Position numbers and translations under genes: made by a program. 64,000 nt of DNA. It comes from Neoceratodus forsteri (Eukaryota; Chordata; Ceratodontiformes; Ceratodontidae). Below the pieces are notes generated by a model. The model had not been told where the DNA came from. It made no database searches and worked only from the letters and a program-made list of their open reading frames with translations. Within the stretch, counting starts at the first letter, position 1. Each line of letters starts with the position of its first letter. The stretch spans positions 470,117,501-470,181,500 of the forward strand of contig CM028130.1 of assembly GCA_016271365.2 (NCBI GenBank). Direction: 5' to 3'. Positions 10,078-21,190 of this stretch are shown one piece after another.

Positions 10078-10545
10078 ATAATATAAGAATATAAGAACAT
10101 AAGAATGGTGTTGGCAGATGGGGACCACTTGATCCAGCTAGTCTGCCCAAGGTGGCTACCCCCGTCCCCTTTAATTGTTCCAGCCAAGCAATCCACACTG
10201 TCTGTCCCACACTAGCTTAAATTCTGTTACTGTTTTAGCTGCCCCCACCTGTGCTGGCAGGCTGTTTCATGGGTCTATCATCCTCTTCATGAAGAAGTAC
10301 TTTCTATAGTTGCTCCTGAACTTGCCTCCCACAAGATGCAAGTTGTGCCCCCTAGTCCGAGTTCCCTTGTTTTCTTGGAAGAGGTTCTCCATCTTGTTTA
10401 TTCCCTTGACGTATTTGAACATTTCTATCATGTCACTTCTGTTTCTTCTCTGTTCTAGTGAGTACAACTTCAGTTCCTTGAGCCTAGCTTCATATGTCTT
10501 ATGGTGCAGCCCATGCACCATTTTAGTGGCCCTTCTCTTTACATT
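10078..10545 (-). pseudogene. CR1-type LINE fragment (CR1-B), 3' end
   Basis: Minus strand. It keeps the RT C-terminal segment: ATKMVHGLHHKTYEARLKEL, LYSLEQRRNRSDMIEMFKYV, KGINKMENLF, RTRGHNLHLVGGKF. It ends left in an ATTCTTAT-type microsatellite tail (10078-10106 read in reverse), the hallmark of a CR1 3' end. Bases 10546-10697 upstream of it are not recognised. Confidence 0.82.
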
Positions 10546-10697
10546 TACATTACATGCAGTTGCTAGGAGCTTAGTCTCTCCAAGTATGACAAACAGTCGA
10601 GTGGTCCTGCTGACCAAAATGATATTTATCAGTTCTTGTGCCATTTTGGAACTAGGCCTTTCACCATGTGGAGATCACATATAACTCCTGCTTCAGC

Positions 10698-11225
10698 TGG
10701 CCCACTGGGGCAACGGATGGACTTCCGCTTGTGATGCTGGTGACCCGGGTTCGGAGAACGGACCCGGGTTGTCAGAGGGCCAGCCGGGTGGGGAAGGACT
10801 GAGCATCTGACAACTGCTCTCCTTCTCCAGGGAAGGGGGTTTAACATTCGGCACAACGTGGACACCTAGTGGTGGCTGGGTGTACCACACATGCCGGCAC
10901 CACAAGTAGGCTCAGGGATGGGGTGGATACTGGCCATCATTGCACGTCCCCACCCCTACGTAACCAGGGAGAAAATAACACCACCGGCCGCCCTAGATGA
11001 AGCCTGCCCTCAGCTTCAATTATCCTCCAGGATGGCCCCTTCAACCTATCCCGTTGTTGCGGCACCTTTGAGGAAGGGGTGCTGTACCACACCCTGGGGG
11101 GGCAAGCCAGGGTGTACTGAAGGGGCATGTCCAATGTGGGGGTGGGAGCGAGGGTCTATGACCGGGCAGAGGTTCCGGGTGGCTGGTGGGAACAAAAAGT
11201 ATAATAAATAAATAAAAAAATGCTA
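10698..11225 (+). mobile_element. Long tRNA-derived SINE, copy 1
   Basis: Retroposon with a tRNA-like head (GGCCCACTGGGGCAACGG as A-box region, ACCCGGGTTCGGAGAA as B-box region), a GC-rich body and an A-rich tail (ATAATAAATAAATAAAAAAA). Flanked by the direct repeat CTGCTTCAGC (10688-10697 and 11226-11235). Same family as the copies at 19169, 20315, 27429 and 31029. The A-tail and long target repeats suggest mobilisation by L1-type machinery, although CR1 and L2 also abound here. Confidence 0.85.
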
Positions 11226-11349
11226 CTGCTTCAGCCTGACTACACAATCATGGTAGGTAAACTTTGAGTCATTTACTGGAGGTCTGCTGTTGTGGGTGAT
11301 CCTGAGGTTCTCTATCAACTTCTCCTGTCTGGCCTTTGGAGCTGGGGAA

Positions 11350-11432
11350 TTCTAGAGCTGATCCAGGTACTCTGGAGCTAATCCAGGTACTCTGGACAGA
11401 TCCAGGTACTCTAGAGCTGGTACTCTGGACAC
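11350..11432. repeat. Imperfect 20-bp tandem repeat
   Basis: About four units of GAGCTGATCCAGGTACTCTG with deletions in the third and fourth. It lies in otherwise unrecognised sequence (11236-11571). Confidence 0.7.
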
Positions 11433-11571
11433 CCAATTCAGCTCTTGATGTTGTCTCTTTCTTTGCCTATCCGGATGCCATCTACAGGTTTATATTTCCT
11501 CAAGAGTGCAAGGTGCATATCACTGTCATATCTTCTCTAGCACACTGCACTGACAATATAAGCATACATAT

Positions 11572-11636
11572 TGTATAATATATATATTTCTATATAACAA
11601 ACCAATCACACACACAAACACACACACACACAAAAA
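11572..11636. repeat. AT-rich and (CA)n simple sequence
   Basis: A TATATA stretch followed by a (CA)n run just before the CR1-C 5' end. Confidence 0.85.
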
Positions 11637-11647
11637 AGTAGATAAAC

Positions 11648-12604
11648 ATGTGGGGAGTAGTGCAATGTAATGGCTGTGGGATAGCAGTCTTCTGGGAGTC
11701 TTTCTGGAGGCTGAGATGCTGCCCTATTTGCAGCCAACTCTCTGCCCTGAGGGAGGAAGTTGCCCATCTTCAGGCCACACTGGGCAGTAGTAAGGGAACC
11801 TTCCCCCAGGCCATACTGGACGGTAGGAAGGGAACCTCCCCCATCCAGGGAGCACCAGAGCCACCACCACTACCTCAGAGGTTGCAAAGAAAGCACAGCA
11901 GTTGGAACACAGTGAGCTCAGGGAGGGTGAGGATGGTGGAACAGAGGCACACCCAGTCAGTTGTTTCACTCCACAATCCATACACCATTCTGGTGGAGCA
12001 TAGCTCCCCTATGGATGCACCCACAGAGGAGACTAAGGAGGCTGAGGACAACTGTCACAAGGGAGGCCCACAGGAAGAGGCAGAGGACACCACAAGGAAA
12101 GGAAGCAGCTCCTGGTGGGGGACTCAATTATTAGGGGGATAGAACTGGGGCAGCAGGGAGAACTTAAGTAAGGTGCCTGCCTGGTGCCATGCTTGGAGGG
12201 ACAGGAAGCGCATCCTCAGGATCACGAGAACAGCTGCATGGGAGTCTGAGCTGGACGTCATTGTCCACCTAGGGACAAATGACTTGGCTCATCATGAGAT
12301 TAGAGCAGTGCAGAAGGACTTTGTAGAATTGGGGAGGGGCCTAAGACAAGTAGCACACACAGTATCCTTCTCTGAGGTGCTGCCTGTCAATGGCATGAGT
12401 GAGGTGAGGGTACTTTGCACCATGCAGTTTAATGAATGGTTGAAAAAATGGTGTGGAGCACAGGGATTTGGCTTCATTGGGGACTGGGGTTCTACCTGGA
12501 GGGACACCAACCTATACTGGCAGGATGGTCTGCATCTGTCCAGGAAGGGAACAAGTCTTTTGAGCAATCAGTTTAAATGCTTCATTGGCAAGCTTTTAAA
12601 CTAG
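11648..12604 (+). pseudogene. CR1-C ORF1: zinc motif, coiled coil and SGNH esterase-like domain
   Basis: ORF1 of CR1 elements binds RNA and carries an esterase fold. The N-terminus has paired cysteines (CNGCG, then CCPICS) and a short heptad stretch (LSALREEVAHLQATL). The SGNH signature is present in pieces: LLVGDSIIRG (block I, near 12107-12135 in frame 3), IVHLGTNDLAHHE (block III, near 12260-12295) and DGLHLSRKG (block V Asp-His, near 12523-12549). A frameshift and stops between 12100 and 12170 separate the first block from the rest. About 318 codons in total, normal for the family. Confidence 0.82.
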
Positions 12605-12687
12605 TCAAGGGGGGAGGCACTGATAAGCAGCAGGAAAATCCCAGCTTCTCCCTACAAAACAGGGTACTAAATGAGAAAAAGACCGAG

Positions 12688-15440
12688 GTAGAAAGGTCAG
12701 TGGGGAATGCTGCAAAAGAAGGTAAAGCCATCAAAAAATGGAGAGCAATGAGTACCAATGCCCGTAGTCTGAGTAACAAGCTTCCTGAATTAGTGGCCTT
12801 GATGGAGGAGGAACATCTGGATATCGTGGCAGTCACAGAAACATGGTACACACAAAACCATGACTGGGAAGTAAACATACCAGGATACACTATCTACAGG
12901 AGGGACAGGGAGGGTAAAAGAGGAGGAGGAGGAGTAGCTCTTTACATAAGGGAAGAATCAAAGCAACAGAACAAAAGGGAAAACAGGGAGGAGAAGAAGC
13001 ACTGTGGGTAAATTTGGAAATCGTCAATGGCACCACAATCCGCTGGGGGTTGTATACTGACTTCTCAGGGGAGGAAATGGACAAGGAAATGATAGAAAGA
13101 ATACTTAGAATGGTAGAAAAGGGAGATATTGCTGATGGGTGATCTGAATATGCCAGATATTAACTGGAGTGCAGCTGCAGCAGCCACTTAGAGTGGGGTT
13201 ATTCTAGATGCCCTGCAGGGGCATGCCTTAGACAACTAGTATTGGAGCCCACTCAAGAGGGGAGCAATCTTAGACCTGGTTCTCTCAAATGGAGATGAAA
13301 AGAGATCACAGATGTAGGAGTGGGTAGCCATCTGGGAACAAGTGACCATCGAACAGTATGGTTCACAATAAACACAGCAATAGAGTCAAGCATACAAAGG
13401 CAAAAAGTACTGACTTTAGGAGGGCTGACTTTGCTAAAATGGGTGAGTGCCGAATGCACTAGCAAATGGGCAGGAAGGAGGGGTGGAAGAACAATGGGGA
13501 ATAATAAAAACTGCCATCACAGAGGTAACAAGCCTTTGTGTGAAGCAAATAAACAAAATGAAACGATGTAAGAAACCACTATGGTTCTCAAAGGAAGTGG
13601 CAGTGAAGGTTCAAGAGAAAAAGAAAGCATTCAGGAAGTACAAGGAATCACAGAAGGAGCAGGACAGAGAACTGTATCAGTTAAAGCAAAAGGAAGCTGG
13701 GAAGGCAGTCAGAACAGCAAAGGCCCAAACCGAGGAAAAGATAGCCAACTCAGTTAAGAAGGGGGATAAAACCTTTTATAGGTACATCAGGGAGCGAAGG
13801 AAGACCAAGGGAGGGTTAGTGAGGCTTAATAAAGGGGAGGGAGGGTGGGCAGAGGGTGACTGTGAAAAGGCAGAGATACTAAACAAATATTTTGCTCAGT
13901 ATTTACAAAGGAAGAGAGGAGGTGCCTAAAACAAACAGTAGAAACACTCTGGATACAGAAGTTGATACCAGCCCATTTACAGAAGAAAGGGTTCTGAAAG
14001 AACTCTTAAAACTGAAGGTAGACAAAGCAATGGGGCCTGATGGGATTCATCCTGAATTCTAAAGAACTAAGGGTAGAACTAGTGACATCACTGACTACCC
14101 TCTTAACAAATCATGGGAGGATGGGGTGGTACCCAAGGACTGGAGGAGGGCAGATGTGATTCCCTTCACAAAAGTGGGAGCAAGGCAGAAGCAGGAAACT
14201 ACAGACCTGTTAGTTTAACCTCAGTGGTAGGGAAAATGATGGAATCACTTCTGAAGGAAAGAACTGTCAGTATCTAGAGGCCAGAGGGCACAGGACCCAA
14301 GGCAGCATGGATTCACAGCAGGAAGGTCATGCCAGACAAATCTGATAGATTTCTTTAACCGGTGACCAAAGTAGTTGATCAGGGAGGGGCTGTGGACATG
14401 GCCTACCTAGACTTTAGCAAGGAATTTGACACAGTCCCACACAAAGATTAATATACAAGTTAGCCAGCTTGGGAGTGGGTCCCAAGATGACAGCCTGGGT
14501 AAAGAATTGGCTGGAGAATAGGACACAGAGAGTAATAGTAAATGGAGTCCACTCTGAAGAAAGGGGGGTTACTAGTGGGGTACCGCAGGGTTCAGTATTA
14601 GGACCGGCCCTCTTCAATGTCTTTATAAGCGACATTGCAGAGGGACTGGAAGGAAAAGTATGTCTCTTTGCAGATGACACAAAGATCTGCAAAGAGTTGA
14701 TGCACAAGGTGGAGTGGAAAGGATGAGAAGGACTTGGCAAGGTTAGAGGAATGGTCAAATGTATGGCAGCTTAGATTCAATGCTAAGAAGTAGGTAATGC
14801 ACCTGGGAAACAAAACCCAGGGAAGAGTACACAATGGGGGTGAGATTCTAACAACAACAAAAATGGAAAGGGACCTGGGGGTAGTCATATCAGATGACCT
14901 AAAGGTGGGCAAGCAATGTAAGAGGGCAGCAAGGAGGGCTGGGGGGATACTGGGATGCATAGGGAGAGGCATCACCAGTAGAAAACAGGAAGTTATTATC
15001 CCTCTGTACAGACAGTTGGTGACACCCCATCTGGAGTACTGCGTGCAGTTCTGGAGACCCAATCTCCACAAAGACATAGACAGGATGGAAGCTGTCCAGA
15101 GGAGGGCACTAAAATGGTGCAGGGTCTGCACCGAAGACATATGAAGAGAGACTTAAGGAGCTTAATATGTATAGCCTCGAGGAAAGGAGGAGATGGGGAC
15201 ATGATAGAAACTTTCAAGTACCTCAAGGGAATCAACAAAGTCCAAGAGGGTAGCATCTTTCAAAAAGAGGTGTGCAAGAACAAGGGGCACAATTTGAAGA
15301 TAGAGGGGGCTCAGAGGTAATTTAAGGAAGTATTTTTCACAGAGAGGGTTGTGGATGCATGGAGCGGCCTTCCGGAGGAGGTTGTGGAGTCAAAACAGTG
15401 GTGGAATTCAAGCATGCATGGGACAGTCATAAGGCAATTC
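12688..15440 (+). pseudogene. CR1-C ORF2: endonuclease and reverse transcriptase
   Basis: Endonuclease start MSTNARSLSNKLPELVALM (12748), with EEHLDIVAVTETW and GGGGVALYIREES; degraded to 13440; linker KKPLWFSKEVAVKVQEKKK; RT with DKAMGPDGIHP (near 14020), [35 protein letters not shown] and FADD at 14667-14678. The C-terminus has HLEYCVQFWRPNLHKDIDRM. Several frameshifts (near 13010, 13440, 13930, 14060, 14725) and stops split it. The catalytic FADD box is intact, but the protein cannot be made. Confidence 0.85.
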
Positions 15441-15578
15441 TAGGGGGTCGGGGTAGGAAGAAGTAGGCTGCTGGTTAACTAGGATCTGCAGCTTATCCAT
15501 TAGGTAGGGAAATGGCCAGACTGGGTGGGCCAAGCGGTCCTTATCTGCCGTCAAATTCTGTGTTTCTATGTTTCTATA

Positions 15579-16095
15579 TACCAAGCTACATACATAGTAC
15601 CTACCTCAAACTCACAGATAAAACTAATGGCCAGGGTCAGAGCCAGGACAGAGTCCTGTGGCACCCCATCCTCATCACTTGTCCCCACCTAGAGTAGTTG
15701 TCAATCATTTTGAACCCCCTGCCTTCCCCCTATGGCCAGTTTATCAGTGCCCCGCTCCATACAGAGACCACCAACAGTTTGCCTGCTGGAGAATAACAAT
15801 GCTGGATACCATTAAAAAGCCAGTTACAGAAAGATATTGTTTGGAAACTGGTCTTCCTTTACAATTCAGATCAGTGGACATAGATGACTGCTTGTGCCCT
15901 TAGGTTCCATCAAGTTAGAAACTACAAATTCTTCTAACATTAAGAGAATGGAACAATATTTTACCAAGGTTCACTGGTTTGGGTATAAAGGTTGGTAACA
16001 CCAAAGGATGGTTGATATGGAATTCAGAAACCACCTTAAGTAAAGAATTTATAGGAGGCAGGAAGTGCTTCTTACAGCTCTAGATGCCCTCTTAC
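15579..16095 (-). other. Degraded sequence with possible LINE and DIRS traces
   Basis: In reverse, 15600-15665 gives GVPQDSVLALTL, resembling the LINE RT motif [10 protein letters not shown]. At 16020-16060 the text CAGAAACCACCTTAAGTA resembles a stretch of the DIRS recombinase region at 62916-62935. Both are short and the call is weak. Nothing else is recognised. Confidence 0.3.
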
Positions 16096-16305
16096 AAACA
16101 TACGAACATATGAAATTTGCCAGCAGATAAAGGACTAGAGGTCTATCAAGTCTGCTTAAATGTGCAGCTAGCACCCCTTATTCTGCAGCTGCCCCTCCCT
16201 TCCAACCTTCCCCTAAAAGAACAGATACCCTCTGTGAGATTTGAACTCACAACCCTTAACACCAAAGGCAGACCCTTAGCACACTACACCACAAGCACAG
16301 TGTAA
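16096..16305 (-). mobile_element. Short tRNA-SINE with a CR1-derived 3' tail
   Basis: Read in reverse it opens with a tRNA-like head: A-box TGGTGTAGTGTGC (16279-16291) and B-box GTTCAAATC (16238-16246) within a T-arm-like stem. A short GC-rich body follows. The last 60 bp (AGACTTGATAGACCTCTAG, then CCTTTATCTGC and an ATGTTCGTATG tail) match the CR1 3' end seen at 41460-41513. Such a tail lets a SINE borrow CR1 reverse transcriptase. It is not a functional tRNA gene: the acceptor arm pairing is not kept. Confidence 0.72.
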
Positions 16306-17975
16306 CCCCTTTGTTACCCGGGGTTACTAGAATCCCAGTAAGACCTAATGGTAGGCAGGGAAGGCAGCTTGTGAAACTCCAGTTAAATGGGTTTCACACT
16401 GTCTCACTCTGTCCTCAGTCACAGCTGAGACTTGAGAGATGACATCGTTATAGAACTGTCTCAGCTGCATGAGCCACTTTGGAATCTCCAGCTCAAGGAG
16501 TGAAGTTTAGAACTTTGGGAAATTCAAAGGGAGTCTTCAGTTTGTCCTTAAGCAAACAGTGAGGAAATCAGTGAGTTGTCTGTTTGCCTCCACACAGAAA
16601 AAAGGAAGTGTTCCTGTATTTTACCTTTTTAGTGGTGGAGACCGCTCCCTGGCTTTCAGTGCCCCTCCCCTCTGGGAGGAAGTTCTCTGTGGGTTCCAGG
16701 GCAATCCCTTCTCCCACCCTGGGAAGAAAGCTGCCTGTTTTAATTTCAGTCTGTTCATGTATAACAGCAAAGGTTACAGTACTTCGCCTCTGTGGGGCAC
16801 TCTGCGATTTAATAATGGGTGAGAGTGTTTGGCCTCCATTGGAAGGGCAAACATCTTGTTTTCTTCAGTTGATTCAAGTAAATGGACTGCTATTTGGGAG
16901 GACTATGTCAACTAGGACAAACAAATAGAGCAGTCAACTGTTTAAAGTTTTAAATGGATTTAAAGTTCGCTGTAGAGGGGGTGCTTCAGGTCATCCACCG
17001 TTCAATCTACATTTTAAAGTCTAAAGTTTTCTGTGTGTCCAGAGAAATGGCCGTGTATGGGCTGTGGGAGCTGGAGGTGGAAAACCCCCATCTTTAGTAA
17101 CCAGGTCCACCTCTACGGATTTCTTCCGTGTTTTTGCTACTTGCCCCATGCGCTTGGCCAGTGATGGGGTGGGTACCCAGATGTGGGTCGCAACTTGAAA
17201 ATCTCTCTAGAAGTCACAGACTGTAAGTGGTGTGGGGAGCCACAGGATGGGAAAATTACTCCTTGTTGGATGGGAGTCTCCTTGTTTGATGGGAGTTTCG
17301 ATTGAAAGTACGAAAACAAATCTCTCTAGGAGTCGCAGACTTCAAGTGGTGTGGGGAGCCACAGTTTGGGAGTCTCCTTGTTTGATGGGATGTCTTTCCA
17401 AGTAAAGTTTGGGTTCATTCTTCAAGTGGACCGTCAGTCGAGTGGCTGGCAGGGGAGCCGGGCCAGTCGGGCTATGCATCCAATGCGCATGCAAAGTCCG
17501 GGCTGAGTGCCTGGTGGGTCCAAAGCCAGACAATTGTAGTAATGTGTTCATTCCTCGAATGGACCACTGTGTTTAACCTCTAATCTGCACATTACAGTAA
17601 TGTAGCCCTTTGGGGGACCATGCAGTGCTTTGTTTATGTTCAGTTAGTTAATAAATAAAGCCACACTGAAAAATCCCAATTCTGGTTCTGGACATTACAG
17701 TTATTGCTTCCTGTAGTTGGATTTACTTGTAGCCCCTGTGCAGAGTAGCCAAACCTAGGTCTCTTGTGCCAGGTAACCTCATCCTTCCCCGAACCCGTAG
17801 ACATATGTATAGATATGTTACAACAGCATCTTGCTTTTCTTTTCAGTGTCTATCCAATATGCTGATATGTCAACCTTTTCTATTAAATTAATAACCTAAC
17901 GTTTTTGTTTTTATAACTACCCCTGAATTCCTCTCTCCTCAGCAGTTGCTGCTCTCTCCTTTCATGCTGCCTGAA
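16306..17975. other. Unclassified; possible old LTR-like repeat
   Basis: No coding signal. The stretch from TGTAACCCC (16301) to CATTACA (about 17699) starts TGTAA and ends TTACA, and has AATAAATAAAG at 17651-17661. It could be a solo LTR, but I see no matching target duplication. Two direct repeats occur inside: 17201-17246 with 17320-17364 (containing AAGTGGTGTGGGGAGCCACAG), and 17272-17294 with 17368-17390. Confidence 0.3.
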
Positions 17976-18056
17976 CATTTTATGACATCAGTAACATCAT
18001 TCCAGGCCATTCAGATGAATAACGTGAAATGGCGGTGTTACTGATGTCATGAAATG
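17976..18056. repeat. Hairpin with 21-bp arms
   Basis: CATTTTATGACATCAGTAACA (17976-17996) is the near-exact reverse complement of 18036-18056, separated by 39 bp. It may be a MITE or foldback remnant. No coding content. Confidence 0.6.
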
Positions 18057-18239
18057 TGTTAGAAATATGAAAAGAAAGAATTCTATAGATTTGAGGGTAC
18101 CCCAAAGCTAGATAATTTATTTATCAAAAATTGGTCACAGCATATCAGAATATATAACTGGCATGGAAAGGCACATTGGGGGTCACATAACAATGCCAGT
18201 GAGGGAGGACTTGGTCTAAAACAGCTCCGCTACACCGAC

Positions 18240-19156
18240 CACCAAAACTAAATTAAATTTACAATTTAACAGTAAGTTTTCATTGAACAACATAGCAAAA
18301 TTTATAGCTGAACCTCCCAGAATGCTGGAAGACAACTCGGGGGTGGGGTGGGGGTTGCATCAGTCCAGAATCATTAAAACAATCTGCAAAGAAATTGATG
18401 GCAGGATCCCCTCACAAAGGACCCTAAACGTCGGTGAACAACTCCATTTCTTTGAGAAGGTGAGCATCCTCCACACAGTGATCACCGAAGCCTTGGTAAC
18501 CTCAGCCAAATTAAAGGGACAGTTGCAAATCACACCACACGGATATCAGATGTGGAGGAAAGAACTGCTAGTTTGGGAATGAAGCTAGGAAAGGAAAAAC
18601 AATGCTGCATCACCACATGCCAATGACTGAAAAAACTCGAAGAGTGAGCAGAATATCAATAAGATTATTCCTGAAGAAACAACATGCTCAGTTCAGCTTG
18701 CAAGAGGGTTTGAAGGGAACCTAACCCACTTTGTTCATAAGCAAACTAATCCTCAAGTTGCTTGGATCACCTTCACATGGCCAGGTATTTCTTATAGAGT
18801 GAGTGCACTGCAAACAAGCCATGAAAAAGGATCCCAAAGAGTGCCCCAGGGTCATCATCCACAGGTTTTTAAACTTTCAGGACAAATTATGTCACCAGCG
18901 CCAGGCCCGAGAACTGTCTGCAGTCACCTACAAGTGGCATAAACTGCAGTTATACAATGACCTATGCCAGAGCATAAGAGAAAAAAGGCAGTGCTGTGCA
19001 GATGTTGAAGCCGGACTGCACAGAACCAGCACACCATTCCATTCAATGTATCCTGCCTGGTTGACAGCCTGGTTTAAACTGGGCCAAAAAATATTTGCCA
19101 CATTAGAGGAAACTGAGAAATTGCACCTAACAGAATTCACATATGTTTTCCCATAC
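18240..19156 (+). pseudogene. L1-type ORF1, copy A
   Basis: RNA-binding chaperone of an L1/Tx1-type LINE. The decayed frames give a coiled-coil entry (ISDVEERTASL), an RRM-like middle (FSLQEGLKGT...ISKLILKLL) and a well preserved C-terminal domain, PRVIIHRFLNFQDK through YPAWLTAWFKLGQKIFATLEE (18857-19118). Stops and frameshifts break the first two thirds. A SINE has inserted directly after its end, at 19169. The matching ORF2 is not seen next to it. Confidence 0.75.
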
Positions 19157-19168
19157 AAGTGCCTGGAT

Positions 19169-19520
19169 TGCCAACCTGTTGCCACTGAGGGCTGAGGCAG
19201 TGGACGCCTTACCTTGCGCCACGCCAGCGACCCGGCTTGGGAATGACCTCAGGTCGTTGGGTGCCAGCATGGGGGTGATCATGCAGCCAATGGCAGCTCT
19301 CCCTCCCAGGGTGGTTGTCTGCCCCCTGAAGTTCCACTCCCATCAGGTGGAGGTCTGATGGGAAGTGTAGTGGGAGGGTGGCAGCAATTGCTAGGGGTGG
19401 GGTGGAAGGGACCAAGCCAGTACCTGGGCATCCGAGTGCACCTCCACATGCATGCAAGTGCATGTCTGCCGGGGTCACGGGTCAGGGGGAAAAAGCTGCA
19501 AAAAATACATATAGAAAAAA
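19169..19520 (+). mobile_element. Long tRNA-derived SINE, copy 2 (shortened)
   Basis: Flanked by the direct repeat AAGTGCCTGGAT (19157-19168 and 19521-19532). The head (GAGGGCTGAGGCAGTGGACG, B-box region GACCCGGCTTGGGAATGA) and an A-rich end (AAAAAATACATATAGAAAAAA) are present. At 352 bp it is shorter than the 500-620 bp copies and lacks part of the body. Confidence 0.82.
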
Positions 19521-19532
19521 AAGTGCCTGGAT

Positions 19533-20301
19533 CACCCCCTAAGAGAAACTCTCAGGCAGAAACAAAAACATAAGCTCTTGCTCTCACCCACCTGTATATA
19601 CCTCTCCTCCTGGAATCCCCCTTACTTTAATAGATATGTATTAGACAGTGAGTACAAGCTTTCCCAGCTTCTACTTTCTTCAGACTTTAGAGAAATGTTG
19701 ACAGCAAATGAACAGTTGCCCTGCAGCCCCCCCAAGATAAATACGTGTACCCAACCAGAAGCCTGAACATCTTCCATTTTTCAATCATCAGCTTGTGTCA
19801 AGAAGCTCCGCTTGATGCCTTAGTTCTCTGGCAAGATTATCTACAGACATGTGCAGTCAGCCTCCACCCTCTGACATGTGGCATGCATCTAACCACCACA
19901 AAGATTTGTTAGTACAAGGGGAACGTCTGGGGTGCTGGAAATATATCTTCCTGATGATCACGCTTCACCTCGGCTCTACACCATGACTCCCAGAAACAGA
20001 AGATTAAATTAAAACTGTTATCACAAACCTGGGTTCATTTGACAGATTCTATTTCCTGAGGATATTTGAACAATATAAAAATGTGCATAGGGCATCCTAA
20101 ATCAGTGCAACAGGGAGCATCCAGCCCTAAGGAATGGCCACAAGAGAAAGCCATGGAATCCATGAGAAGTGTCGGGGCCATCAGCTTGAAGGGGACCATG
20201 GAACCTCTTTGGCAGACACTACTGGAATCAATGTGAGCCATGGACTCAAAAAAGAAAAAAAAAATATATATATATTTTTTTTCCCCCTTTGGTAACCGAG
20301 T
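19533..20301. other. Unclassified spacer
   Basis: No domain recognised on either strand. It may be decayed L1-type sequence continuing copy A. It contains an AT palindrome (A-tract, ATATATATAT, T-tract) at 20258-20282. Confidence 0.4.
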
Positions 20302-20314
20302 AAGACCCACTAGG

Positions 20315-20930
20315 TGGTCGGCCCAGTGGCGCTGAGGGCTGAGGCACTGGACGTCACACCTCGCGCCATGCTGGCGACCCGGGTTCAGGAATGAGCTTGG
20401 GTCATCGGGGGTCGGCAGGGGAGGGAGGAGATCGAGCATCTGGAGGACTGCTCTCTCCTCCCGGGGAGGACTCTAGGGGATGTGTCACACAGGGGCAACC
20501 TCTGGTGGAGACCAGGGGAATGCTGAGTCTGCGTCACTATGCATTGCGAGGGGGTGGTGCTGCGGCGGGCATCGGCAATAGTGCCATTGATGCCATTGCA
20601 TGACCGAGCATCGGGGGGAACCGGAGGAAAAATGGAAATACCCTGCCCTCGGGGATAGGCGACGGCACCACCTGCCATCAACCACACTCCACAGGCCGGA
20701 CTACCTCTGGTCCTGGGCCAAGCCCAGCCCGGCCCGAACTGTAGATAGAGCACCCTGTGTGGATAGGGTGGCCCTTCCTCAGGGGGCTCAGAGCCGAGAG
20801 GATAGCCGGGCTGGTGCCGGGACTCAGGGGGAGTTTCAGGCCAGGAGGTAGAGTTGGTGGTTAGGTGGATGCCTGAGAGAGTTCCCCGTAGTGGCAGTGA
20901 AGAAACAGAGTGTAAAAAAAAAAAAAAAAA
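20315..20930 (+). mobile_element. Long tRNA-derived SINE, copy 3
   Basis: Longest copy (616 bp). Target duplication AAGACCCACTAGG at 20302-20314 and 20931-20943. Head GGCCCAGTGGCGCTGAGGG, B-box region GACCCGGGTTCAGGAATGA, body with TGGAAATACCCTGCCCTC, and a pure poly-A tail of about 18 bases. The clean tail and exact duplication suggest it is among the younger insertions here. Confidence 0.9.
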
Positions 20931-20949
20931 AAGACCCACTAGGCACAAG

Positions 20950-21112
20950 TGCCTGTTTTCAGGACTAACCTGGGAGCACTGGGGAGGTTGAGTGACTTGC
21001 TCAGAGTCACACAGTGCAAGTGGAGGTTGTGGGAATCAAACCCAAGTCTGTTGGATGTACTAAGCCCACATGTAGCTTGTTACTTTAACCTCTAGGCTAC
21101 AGTATACTGCTA
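20950..21112 (-). mobile_element. MIR-like CORE-SINE
   Basis: In reverse: tRNA-like promoter with B-box GGGTTTGATTCCC, then the CORE segment TGTGTGACTCTGAGCAAGTC followed by ACTCAACCTCCC. This is the diagnostic middle of MIR/CORE-SINEs. The A-box part is weaker. A younger SINE (copy 3) lies against its 3' end. Confidence 0.72.
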
Positions 21113-21190
21113 GCCCCAGACTCAAAGCTGAAGTGGTCACTTCAAAAGAGCAACTCGCATTACACCCAATTCAAGGATCTTTCATCCAGA

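Larger units (their letters stand above)
11644..15578 (+). mobile_element. CR1-type LINE (CR1-C), near full length
   Basis: Carries both ORFs and ends in the (TTTCTATG)-type CR1 tail at 15562-15578, just after the conserved 3' UTR phrase GGTCCTTATCTGCCGTCAA. The right end is clear; the left end is set by the start of the ORF1 zinc motif. This is the most complete CR1 in the window and the reference for the truncated copies. No target duplication is seen, which is normal for CR1. Confidence 0.88.

Noticed and set aside
16222..16300. tRNA gene on the minus strand
   Set aside because: A and B boxes are present, but the cloverleaf acceptor and anticodon pairing are not kept, and the transcript would run into a SINE body and CR1 tail.
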